This document shows positions 30,124 through 39,339 of a stretch of DNA of 64,000 bases, piece after piece. Position 1 is the stretch's first letter. Every line of letters starts with the position of its first letter. The notes beneath the pieces were generated by a model. That model did no database searches. It had not been told where the DNA came from and saw only the letters and a list, made by a program, of their open reading frames with translations. Origin of the DNA: Achromobacter kerstersii (lineage in GTDB: Bacteria; Pseudomonadota; Gammaproteobacteria; Burkholderiales; Burkholderiaceae_B); NCBI RefSeq assembly GCF_902859595.1, contig NZ_CADIJQ010000008.1, forward strand, positions 1 through 64,000, given 5' to 3'. The position numbers and the translations under genes are program-made.

Positions 30124-31782
30124 ATGTCGGAACAGGAATTGAAGCTGCACGTGCCTACGGCGTCCCGCCAGGCCGTGCTGCGCGAAATCAAGCAACGCGA
30201 AGCCACGCGCATCCGTTTGCATGCCATGTATTTCGACACGCCCGAACGCGAACTGGCGCGGGCGCGCATCGCGATCCGCTTGCGCCAGGAAGGCAGCGAC
30301 TGGGTGCAGACGCTGAAAATGCCCGGCATCAACGCCATCACGCGCATTGAACTGAACCATCCCCGCCCCGGCCCCGTGCTGGACTTGTCGGTCTATGCCG
30401 GCACCGAAGTTGAAAGCGCGCTTGCCGCCATCAAAGGCGAACTGGGCTTGCGTTATGAAACCGACGTGCAGCGCCTCTTGCGCAAGGTCCGCACGCGCTA
30501 CGGCACGGTGGAACTCGCGTACGACACCGGCATCCTGCGCGCGGGCGCGTTGGAACTGCCCATTTCCGAACTGGAATTCGAACTCGTGTCCGGCCGCCCC
30601 GCCGCCATCTTCGCCACCGCGCGCGGCTGGCAGCAGCGCCATAGCCTGGTGCTGGACCCGCGCAGCAAATCTGAACGCGGCGATGCGCTGGCGCAGTTGG
30701 CAGAACGCCTGGCCGACGTAGACGCCGCGCCGGGCGACGATCTGGAAACCCGCCGCGCCCAAGCCATTGCGCAATTCTGGGCGCCGCGCACGGCAAGCTC
30801 CGTCAAGCTGCGCGACGACATGACGCCGTCGCAAGCCATGGGCCGCATCGCCGCCGAATGCCTGGACCAGATCGCGCGCAACGCCTCGGTGCTGGCCGAA
30901 GTGGACACCGAAGGCGTGTACCGCGCCGGCAACTCCGAACACGTGCATCAATTGCGCGTGGGTGTGCGCCGGCTGCGTTCGGCGTGGAAACTCTTCGACG
31001 GCTGGATTGCGCCGGTGCCGGACGCGCTGCTGGAAGGCGCGCGCACGCACTTCGGCGCATTCGGCGCCAACCGCGATCAAGATGTGTTGAACGAAACCGT
31101 GGCGCCCGCGCTGATGCGCGCTGGCATGCCCGTGATTCCGATGGAAGCCCCGCCGCCTGAAGAAGACGCGCAGACCATCGCGGGCGGCAAGGGCTTTCAA
31201 GCCTGGCTGCTTGAGTTGCTGGAATGGAGCCTGGATGTGCCGCCCGCCATGCCGGCCAACGACGGCATGACGATCGCCAACGGCACGCCCAGCGACGCCG
31301 CGCCCGAACCCGCGATCCGCCTGGAAGGCGGGGTGGCTGGGCCGAGCGTCAAGCCCACCATCATCCCGATGCTGGCGCCCGAACCCGAGCCGCAACGCTT
31401 GCACAAGCAGCTGGCTCGCCGCCTGCATCGCTGGCACAGCAAGGTGGCGGATCAAGGCACGCAATTCGCCACGCTGGACATTCCCACGCGCCACGAGCTG
31501 CGCAAGCGCGGCAAGCGGCTGCGCTACAGCCTGGCGTTCGCCGAATCGCTGCTGCCCGCCGCCAAGCTGCGCGGCTATCGCAAGCTGCTGTCCAAGGTGC
31601 AGGACGTGCTGGGCGAGATCAATGATCTGGCGGTGGCGCGCGACTACTACGAGTCGTGTACGGCCACGCATCCGCAAGCCTGGTTCGCGCTGGGCTGGAT
31701 CAGCGCACGCCTGGAAGAGCTGGCGGTAGAGGCGCAGAAGGCGTTCGAGGAATTGGCAAAGAGCAAGCCGTTCTGGAAGTAA
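30124..31782 (+). CDS. CYTH and CHAD domain-containing protein (triphosphatase-like)
   Basis: Cytosolic 552-residue protein. The N-terminal CYTH triphosphate tunnel domain (about 1-200) carries the EQELKLHV start motif and Arg/Glu-rich strands (RARIAIRLRQEG, ISELEFELVSG). The C-terminal CHAD domain (about 235-540) has the conserved histidine-basic helices VHQLRVGVRRLRSAWKLF and HELRKRGKRLRYSLAF that bind polyphosphate. A Pro/Ala-rich insertion of about 70 residues (roughly 350-420) interrupts the CHAD helices. The relative YgiF of E. coli hydrolyses inorganic triphosphate. CHAD proteins often associate with polyphosphate granules. It is monocistronic. Confidence 0.9.
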   Translation: MSEQELKLHVPTASRQAVLREIKQREATRIRLHAMYFDTPERELARARIAIRLRQEGSDWVQTLKMPGINAITRIELNHPRPGPVLDLSVYAGTEVESALAAIKGELGLRYETDVQRLLRKVRTRYGTVELAYDTGILRAGALELPISELEFELVSGRPAAIFATARGWQQRHSLVLDPRSKSERGDALAQLAERLADVDAAPGDDLETRRAQAIAQFWAPRTASSVKLRDDMTPSQAMGRIAAECLDQIARNASVLAEVDTEGVYRAGNSEHVHQLRVGVRRLRSAWKLFDGWIAPVPDALLEGARTHFGAFGANRDQDVLNETVAPALMRAGMPVIPMEAPPPEEDAQTIAGGKGFQAWLLELLEWSLDVPPAMPANDGMTIANGTPSDAAPEPAIRLEGGVAGPSVKPTIIPMLAPEPEPQRLHKQLARRLHRWHSKVADQGTQFATLDIPTRHELRKRGKRLRYSLAFAESLLPAAKLRGYRKLLSKVQDVLGEINDLAVARDYYESCTATHPQAWFALGWISARLEELAVEAQKAFEELAKSKPFWK

Positions 31783-32067
31783 CCGGGGGCAGGCGCGCGG
31801 GCGCCTGCGCTACCCCATTTTCACGACAGCCGCTTGTGCGGCTTGCACCTCGACACGCATCTCGCACTGCGTTTCAAAAAAGGGGCCATAGTCAGCAACG
31901 GGTCAGCTTGCTGTCAAGTTAACGACATCCGTGGCACCAATACTGGATCGCTGTCGTCCGGCCAACACGCGCCGGGCGCCTTCGTGGCCCGCAGCATCCG
32001 CCCGGCATTCGTCCTCTGTGACGGCAACGGCCCTGCGCGCCGTCAGCCCATCCACATAGACCGAACC

Positions 32068-32256
32068 ATGGAAACCACTTCCCCCTTGCTCGCCCATGCA
32101 AGACGAGGCCTGTTGGCCTTCTGCGCCCTGTCGCTTGTGTTCACGCTGTCCGCTTGCGGCGGTGACGACAACGACTCGGACGAACCCGCTCCCCCCACGA
32201 CGCCGACGACGCCCGCCCCGCCCCCCGCGGCGTGCGCCACGCATTGCGCCCCATGA
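32068..32256 (+). CDS. Small predicted lipoprotein
   Basis: A 62-residue frame with a basic N-terminus, a hydrophobic core (LLAFCALSLVFTL) and the lipobox LSAC. An acidic GGDDNDSDE stretch and a Pro/Thr-rich tail follow. This is the layout of a short lipid-anchored protein, but no known family is recognised. The stop codon falls 35 bp upstream of the phospholipase start, so the two may be co-expressed. Many bacterial genomes hold such GGDD-type lipoproteins as N-termini of longer proteins, so a truncated gene is possible. Confidence 0.55.
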   Translation: METTSPLLAHARRGLLAFCALSLVFTLSACGGDDNDSDEPAPPTTPTTPAPPPAACATHCAP

Positions 32257-32291
32257 GCCCGTTCATCGCAGACCCGCAGGAGACACAGCCA

Positions 32292-34487
32292 ATGTCGTTC
32301 GACGCATCCAAACGCAAGTTCTTCAAGACCACGCTGGGGGCCACCGCCGCCGTCAGCGCCTTATCGATGTTCCCGCCCAGCATCCGCCGCGCGCTGGCGA
32401 TTGAAGCCAGCAGCCCCACCGGCACGATTCAGGACGTCAAACACGTCGTGCTGCTGATGCTGGAAAACCGTTCCTTTGACGGCTACTTCGGCACATTCCC
32501 GGGCGTGCGCGGGTTTGGTGACCGCTTCCCCATTCCGCTGGCCAACGGCAAGAACGTGTTCCACCAGACACGCACCGACGGCACGGAAGAATTGCCTTAT
32601 CACCTGGACGCAGCGCTGGGCAACGCGCAGCGCGCGGGCAGCACGCCGCACTCGTGGCCGAACTGTCAGGCCGCGTGGGACCACGGCCGTATGAACAAAT
32701 GGCCCAGCGCCAAGCAGCCGCTGTCGATGGGCTATTACGAAACCGCCGAAGTGCCGTTCCACCGCGCGCTGGCCGACGCCTTCACGCTGTGCGACAACTA
32801 CCACTGCTCGATGCACGCCGGCACGATCCCCAACCGCTTGTTCTTCTGGACGGGCACCAACGGCCCATCGGGCGACAACGTGTCGGTGGTGATGAATGAA
32901 ATGAACGACGGCGCCGACGTCGGCCCGTCCACCGAAGGCTGGACGTGGACGACCTATGCCGACCGCCTGCAAGCCGCCGGCGTCAGCTGGAAGGTCTACC
33001 AGAACATCCCCGACAACTTCGGCTGCAACGAAATGATGAGCTTTCGGCACTGGCGCGCCGAGATCGAAAAAATGCCGGCAGACCGCCAGGTCACGAACCA
33101 GGGCGGCCCGGCCTACAACCCCGCCATCGACGATCAATTCAGCCCGCTGGCCAAGGGCTTCGGCAACACGATGCCCGACGGCGGTTTCCTGCAAAGCCTG
33201 CGCGACGACGTCGCCAACGGCACGCTGCCCGAAGTGTCGTGGATCATTCCGCCCGCTGCCTACAGCGAACACCCCGGCCCCTCCAGCCCGGCCAAGGGCG
33301 CGTGGTACATCCAGGCGGCGCTGGACGCGCTGACGCAATCGCCCGAGGTCTGGAGCAAGACCGTGTTCCTGGTCACCTACGACGAGAACGACGGCTTCTT
33401 CGACCACATGCCCACGCCGTCCGCGCCGTCACGCAACGACGACGGCACGCTCGCCGGCAAATCGACGATGACGGACGCCGAGATGGCGTTTGAATACTTC
33501 ACGTATCCGCCCGCCACGCCCAAGCAGCTGACTGCCGACGGCAAGCCCTTCGGCCCCGGCATGCGTGTGCCGATGTGGGTGATATCCCCCTGGAGCCGTG
33601 GCGGCTGGGTCAATTCGCAAGTGTTCGATCACACGTCTGCGCTGCGCTTTCTTGAGCAACGCTTCGGGGTTGTCGAACCCAACATCAGCGCGTTTCGCCG
33701 CGCCGTGTGCGGTGACCTGACGTCGACCTTGAATTTCGTGTCGCCCAACAGCGCCAGCATGCCGACCTTGCCGGGCCGCACGACAAAGACGGACGCCGAC
33801 GGCCTGACCACCTGGCAGGAAGCGCAGCCCGCCATCGCGATTCCGACGCAGCAAACGCTGGCCAAGCAAGCAGAAGGCACACGCCCGTCGCGCGCCCTGC
33901 CCTACGAGCTGCACACCAGCGCGCGCGAAGCGGCGCGTGAAAACCGCGTTCAATTGCTGTTCGCCAACGCCAGCACGGGCAAGACGGCTGCGGTTTTCCA
34001 TGTGTACGACAAGCTGCATCTGGACCGCATCCCGCGCCGTTATGTGGTCGAGGCAGGCAAGTCGCTGGACGACGTCTGGGACGTATCCGCCGACAGCGGC
34101 AAGTACGACTTGTGGGTGCTTGGCCCCAACGGCTATCACCGCGCCTTCACGGGCGATTTGATGCAAACAGGGGGAACGCAGCCCGAGATCCAGGTCTGCT
34201 ATGTGCCTTGTGACGACCCGCAGATGCAGGTCAAGCTGCACAACAACGGCAGCGCGGCCTGCACGTTCACGGTGCAGGCCATGGCGTACCGCAACGATGG
34301 GCCGTGGACGGTCACGGTCGACGCGGGCCAGGTCGGCGAGTTGAGCTGGCCCGTCACGGACAGCGGGCAGTGGTACGACTTTTCCGTCGCGTGCAACGGC
34401 TACGCCGCCTTCCAGCGCCGCTTCGCCGGACGCATGGAGACGGGGAAAGATGCCGTCAGCGATCCGGCGATGGGGAAGGTGGAGTAA
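32292..34487 (+). CDS. plcN: Phosphocholine-specific phospholipase C
   Basis: Secreted phosphoesterase of 731 residues. The catalytic domain begins at VVLLMLENRSFDGYFG (about 50-65, the ENRSFDHYFG-type active site) and contains further metal/catalytic segments such as VTYDENDGFFDH. Two C-terminal DUF756-type beta domains follow (about 545-630 and 640-720). The N-terminus SKRKFFKTTLGATAAV resembles a Tat signal with Lys-Arg instead of Arg-Arg. The start at 32292 follows AGGAGA. It may be haemolytic or non-haemolytic; the symbol is by family likeness only. Confidence 0.85.
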   Translation: MSFDASKRKFFKTTLGATAAVSALSMFPPSIRRALAIEASSPTGTIQDVKHVVLLMLENRSFDGYFGTFPGVRGFGDRFPIPLANGKNVFHQTRTDGTEELPYHLDAALGNAQRAGSTPHSWPNCQAAWDHGRMNKWPSAKQPLSMGYYETAEVPFHRALADAFTLCDNYHCSMHAGTIPNRLFFWTGTNGPSGDNVSVVMNEMNDGADVGPSTEGWTWTTYADRLQAAGVSWKVYQNIPDNFGCNEMMSFRHWRAEIEKMPADRQVTNQGGPAYNPAIDDQFSPLAKGFGNTMPDGGFLQSLRDDVANGTLPEVSWIIPPAAYSEHPGPSSPAKGAWYIQAALDALTQSPEVWSKTVFLVTYDENDGFFDHMPTPSAPSRNDDGTLAGKSTMTDAEMAFEYFTYPPATPKQLTADGKPFGPGMRVPMWVISPWSRGGWVNSQVFDHTSALRFLEQRFGVVEPNISAFRRAVCGDLTSTLNFVSPNSASMPTLPGRTTKTDADGLTTWQEAQPAIAIPTQQTLAKQAEGTRPSRALPYELHTSAREAARENRVQLLFANASTGKTAAVFHVYDKLHLDRIPRRYVVEAGKSLDDVWDVSADSGKYDLWVLGPNGYHRAFTGDLMQTGGTQPEIQVCYVPCDDPQMQVKLHNNGSAACTFTVQAMAYRNDGPWTVTVDAGQVGELSWPVTDSGQWYDFSVACNGYAAFQRRFAGRMETGKDAVSDPAMGKVE

Positions 34488-34500
34488 GGAATTCGCCGGC

Positions 34501-34662
34501 GATCAATGGATGATCTGCCGGCGATTCGTTGAGGATCAATCTGCCATCAGTTGGCGATCGATCGGCGGTTCATTGGCGATCAATCGGCCTTCAGTTGGCG
34601 ATCGATCGGCGGTTTGTTGACGATCAATCGGCCATCAGTTGGCGATTAATCGGCAAGCAGCG
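34501..34662. repeat. 22-bp tandem repeat array running into the ftsY stop
   Basis: Units begin with GATC/GATT at 34501, 34534, 34556, 34578, 34600, 34622 and 34644, with consensus close to GATCRATCGGCNNTNNRTTGGC. Adjacent units pair up as a 44-bp higher-order repeat. An 11-bp partial unit sits at 34523-34533. The last copy overlaps the stop codon and final codons of ftsY on the minus strand. There are no unique spacers. Confidence 0.85.
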
Positions 34663-36178
34663 CCGCGGCGAATTCGTCCGCGACGAAGGGCTGAAGGTCT
34701 TCCAGGCTTTCACCCACGCCGATCCAGTACACCGGAATCGGGCGCACGCCCTGGCTGCCCGCCGCCACGGCAGCCAGCGTGCCGCCCTTGGCGGTGCCGT
34801 CCAGCTTCGTCACGACGAGGCCCGTCAGATTGATGGCCGCATCAAACGCGCGGATCTGCGCCAAGGCGTTCTGCCCGGTGTTGCCGTCCACCACCAACAG
34901 CACTTCGTGAGGCGCTGCCGCATCCGCCTTGCCGATGACGCGGCGGATCTTCTTCAGTTCTTCCATCAAGTGCAGCTGCGTGGGCAAGCGGCCGGCGGTA
35001 TCCACCATGACCACGCCCATGCCGCGCGCGCGGCCCGCGTTCACCGCGTCAAACGCGACGGCGGCGGGGTCACCGCCATCCTGCGAAATCACGCTGACGT
35101 TGTTGCGGCTGCCCCATTCCACGAGCTGCTCGCGGGCGGCAGCGCGGAAGGTATCGCCCGCGGCCAAGAGCACGCTGGCGCCCTGGCGCTGGAACGTGTG
35201 CGCAAGCTTGCCGATGGAGGTCGTCTTGCCCGCGCCGTTCACGCCGGCAATCATCACCACCAGCGGTTTGGCGCTGGTCAAGTTGAAGCCGCGTTCCAGC
35301 GGTCGCAGGTGATCGGCCAGCAATTGGCGCAGCGCCGTCTTGACCTTGGCCGGGTCTTCAATGCGTTCTTTCTTGACGCGCGCACGCAGCGCGGTCAGCA
35401 GCTTCTCGGTGGCCTCCAGGCCCGCATCGGCCATAATGAGCGCCGATTCGAGTTCCTCGAACAGGTTTTCGTCGACCTTGACGCCGACGAAAATGCCGCC
35501 AATGCTCTGACCGGTGCGCGACAAGCCCTGCTTCAAACGCGACAGCCACGACGCCTTCTTGGGCGCCTCGGCAGCGGGTTTAGGGGTTGGAGCTGGGGCT
35601 GGGGCTGGGACGACTGCGGCGGGTACCGGTGCAGGTGCGGCAACGACAGGCGGCGGCGGCACCATCGGGGTGGGCGCGGCAGGTACAGGCGCCGGAGCCG
35701 CGACTGGCGCATCGGCGCGTACCGGCTCGAAAGCCGGTGCGGGCGGTGCTGCCGGGGTAGCTGGCGCAGGCGACATTGCCGGGGCCACCGGCGGCGTGGC
35801 CACGGCGGGAGCGGCAACCGGTGCAGGCGCGATGGGCGCGGCTACCTGTGCTGCAACCGGCGGTGAAACCGGAGCCGGTGTTGGCGTGGGGGTTGCCGTC
35901 GGCGCGGCAGTCGGAGCAGAAACTGGCGCGGCAGTCGGAGCAGAAACTGGCGCGGCAATCGGGGCAGCAACTGGCGCAGAAGCCGGAGCAGAAGCCGGAG
36001 CAAAAGCCGGCGCAGGAATCGGATCGGCAGGAACGGGAGCCGGTGCCGGCGCAGGAATAACCGGCGCGGCGGCGGGTGCTACGGGCGCGACAACGGCGTC
36101 CACGGCCTCTGGCGGCGGCGCGGGCTGGACCGGCGCGGCGGGCGGAGGGGATTTTTTCTTGAAGAAGCGGCTAAACAT
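34646..36178 (-). CDS. ftsY: Signal recognition particle receptor FtsY
   Basis: GTPase that docks ribosome-SRP complexes at the inner membrane; 510 residues. The short basic N-terminus MFSRFFKKKS is followed by about 185 residues almost wholly of Ala, Pro, Val and Thr. The NG domain follows, with GVNGAGKTTSIGKLA (G1), DTAGRLPTQ (G3) and TKLDGTAKGG (G4). The Pro/Ala linker replaces the acidic A domain of E. coli FtsY. It is encoded partly by 24-bp DNA repeats. The start codon overlaps that of rsmD on the other strand. The stop lies in the 22-bp repeat array. Confidence 0.93.
   Translation of the reverse strand: MFSRFFKKKSPPPAAPVQPAPPPEAVDAVVAPVAPAAAPVIPAPAPAPVPADPIPAPAFAPASAPASAPVAAPIAAPVSAPTAAPVSAPTAAPTATPTPTPAPVSPPVAAQVAAPIAPAPVAAPAVATPPVAPAMSPAPATPAAPPAPAFEPVRADAPVAAPAPVPAAPTPMVPPPPVVAAPAPVPAAVVPAPAPAPTPKPAAEAPKKASWLSRLKQGLSRTGQSIGGIFVGVKVDENLFEELESALIMADAGLEATEKLLTALRARVKKERIEDPAKVKTALRQLLADHLRPLERGFNLTSAKPLVVMIAGVNGAGKTTSIGKLAHTFQRQGASVLLAAGDTFRAAAREQLVEWGSRNNVSVISQDGGDPAAVAFDAVNAGRARGMGVVMVDTAGRLPTQLHLMEELKKIRRVIGKADAAAPHEVLLVVDGNTGQNALAQIRAFDAAINLTGLVVTKLDGTAKGGTLAAVAAGSQGVRPIPVYWIGVGESLEDLQPFVADEFAAALLAD
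35901..35996. repeat. 24-bp tandem repeats inside ftsY
   Basis: Two identical 24-bp copies (35901-35924 and 35925-35948) are followed by two diverged copies to about 35996. They encode APVSAPTA-type units of the FtsY linker. The period is a multiple of three, so copy-number change would lengthen or shorten the linker without a frameshift. Confidence 0.7.
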
Positions 36179-36743
36179 GGGTAACAAGTATATTCGTATC
36201 GTCGGCGGCCAATACAGGCGCACCCCCATCGTCGTGCCCGACGTGGAGACGCTGCGCCCCACGCCCGACCGGGTGCGCGAGACGCTGTTCAACTGGTTGA
36301 ATCATCTGTGGGCCGGCGAATTCGCCGACAAACAGGTACTGGATCTGTTCGCCGGCAGCGGCGCCCTGGGTTTCGAGGCGGCGTCACGCGGCGTGGCGCA
36401 TGTGCAGATGGTCGAGCGGGACAAGACCGCTGCGTCCGCGCTGCGGACACTGCGCGACAAGCTCAAAGCCGACATGATACGCATCCATGTGGGCGACGCG
36501 ATGCAGGTCGCCGAACGGATGGATGCGTCCCGATTTGACCTCATCCTGTTGGACCCACCCTTCGGACAGGGCTGGCTGCCGCGCCTGTGGCCGATCCTGC
36601 CGGGTATTCTCAGCGAGCATGGGCTAGTCTACGTCGAGGCGGAAACCCCCATCGAAGCCCCCGAAGGATTTCAGATCTTGCGGCAGGACAAGGCAGGCGC
36701 GGTGCACTACCACCTGCTGGAATTTGCTGCATTGCGCAAATAG
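36177..36743 (+). CDS. rsmD: 16S rRNA (guanine(966)-N(2))-methyltransferase
   Basis: SAM-dependent methyltransferase of 188 residues that modifies G966 of 16S rRNA. The SAM-binding motif is DLFAGSGALGFEAASRG near residue 54. The catalytic motif LLDPPFGQ lies near residue 123, and the family entry RPTPDRVRETLFNWL near residue 27. The ATG at 36177 shares two bases with the opposing ftsY start. A much longer in-frame extension upstream is only the antisense of the ftsY linker. Confidence 0.92.
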   Translation: MGNKYIRIVGGQYRRTPIVVPDVETLRPTPDRVRETLFNWLNHLWAGEFADKQVLDLFAGSGALGFEAASRGVAHVQMVERDKTAASALRTLRDKLKADMIRIHVGDAMQVAERMDASRFDLILLDPPFGQGWLPRLWPILPGILSEHGLVYVEAETPIEAPEGFQILRQDKAGAVHYHLLEFAALRK

Positions 36744-36767
36744 ATCAATAATCCGAGCTTCGGAGGA

Positions 36768-36779
36768 TGGTGTACACCA
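36768..36779. promoter_or_regulatory. Perfect 12-bp palindrome upstream of coaD
   Basis: TGGTGTACACCA is exactly self-complementary and lies in the 58-bp gap between rsmD and coaD, 22 bp before the coaD start. It could be a small operator or chance. No matching second copy was noticed. Confidence 0.3.
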
Positions 36780-36801
36780 CTAATAACGGTACGGAGCTCG
36801 C

Positions 36802-37305
36802 ATGATCATCGCTGTATATCCCGGCACTTTTGACCCGCTGACCCGGGGCCACGAAGACTTGGTCCGCCGTGCGGCCACGCTTTTCGACAAGGTCGTTGTG
36901 GGCATCGCCCACAGCCGCAACAAGAAGCCTTTCTTCAGCATCGACGAGCGCGTGGAAATCGCCCGCGAAGTGCTGGGCCACTATCCCAACGTGGAAGTGC
37001 AAAGCTTCGGCGGTCTGTTGAAGGATTTCGTCCGCGACCAGAACGGGCGCGTCATCGTGCGCGGCCTGCGCGCCGTGTCCGACTTTGAATACGAATTCCA
37101 GATGGCCGGCATGAACCGCCATCTGCTGCCCGACGTTGAAACCCTGTTCATGACGCCGTCGGACCAATACCAGTTCATCTCGGGCACCATCGTGCGCGAA
37201 ATCGCCCAGCTGGGCGGTGACGTCAGCAAGTTCGTGTTCCCGTCCGTGGAACGCTGGTTGCAGGAAAAGGCCAAGGAACGCCGCGAGCAGTCCTGGCCGG
37301 GCTGA
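36802..37305 (+). CDS. coaD: Phosphopantetheine adenylyltransferase
   Basis: Fourth step of coenzyme A synthesis, 167 residues, usual family length. The nucleotidyltransferase motif is [18 protein letters not shown] near residue 8 (T-x-G-H). The C-terminal motif [15 protein letters not shown] lies near residue 130. It lies 58 bp after rsmD, the typical rsmD-coaD order, and is followed by a hairpin terminator. Confidence 0.95.
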   Translation: MIIAVYPGTFDPLTRGHEDLVRRAATLFDKVVVGIAHSRNKKPFFSIDERVEIAREVLGHYPNVEVQSFGGLLKDFVRDQNGRVIVRGLRAVSDFEYEFQMAGMNRHLLPDVETLFMTPSDQYQFISGTIVREIAQLGGDVSKFVFPSVERWLQEKAKERREQSWPG

Positions 37306-37328
37306 CCCGCCCGCGTGGCACCATCCTT

Positions 37329-38883
<1,555 letters not shown>

Positions 38884-38928
38884 ACCGCCCCGCCGGCCGC
38901 TAGGAAAGCGCCGAGCGCTTCAAAGGAA

Positions 38929-39339
38929 TCACGCCGGCCAGGCGGCCACGGGCGTATCCGGGTGCACTTTCATGATGCGGCAAGGCACCTGCACAAAATT
39001 TGAAATCCACGCGGCGGCAAGTTCGCCTTCGTCAACGACGTCAATCGTCTGCTCGCCCACCTTCATGCTGTAGCGCACGCTGTCGTCGTCTTCGATGACG
39101 TCCAGCGGAATATCCATGCGCAGCATGCCCGGCGCCTTCAGCACCAGATAGCCCAGGCGCAGCTCCACCGACACGTCGGCAAGCTTCGGGCACAGTTCGC
39201 GGTTCAGCCATTGGCCGGAATCGTTGGCCACCAGCCATTGACGGTGATAGGCGGCCGCATTGGGTTGCGGCGTGACGCCGCATTCCGCGATGGGCTGGAA
39301 ATCGGACGGAACGTCGCGCGGGAGGGAATCGGTGCTCAT
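38929..39339 (-). CDS. MOSC N-terminal beta-barrel domain protein lacking the MOSC domain
   Basis: A 136-residue protein matching only the MOSC_N beta barrel: YHRQWLVANDSGQWLNRELCPKLADV, spread over residues 31-56, and YLVLKAPGML at about 64-73 are typical. In the usual family members a C-terminal MOSC domain with the sulfur-carrying cysteine follows. Here the frame ends at a Pro/Ala tail and only 45 bp separate it from the next gene, so the catalytic domain is absent. It is coupled to the upstream AsmA gene by ATGA. Function unknown. Confidence 0.75.
   Translation of the reverse strand: MSTDSLPRDVPSDFQPIAECGVTPQPNAAAYHRQWLVANDSGQWLNRELCPKLADVSVELRLGYLVLKAPGMLRMDIPLDVIEDDDSVRYSMKVGEQTIDVVDEGELAAAWISNFVQVPCRIMKVHPDTPVAAWPA

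Noticed and set aside
29905..31677. A 590-residue minus-strand frame opposite the CYTH-CHAD gene
   Set aside because: Composition is a typical antisense shadow and no family motifs are seen.
34501..34662. The array beside ftsY as a CRISPR
   Set aside because: Units of 22 bp directly abut each other with no spacers.
35514..36176. N-terminal extension of rsmD made of Gly/Ala repeats
   Set aside because: It is the antisense of the FtsY Pro/Ala linker; the rsmD family begins at about 36177.
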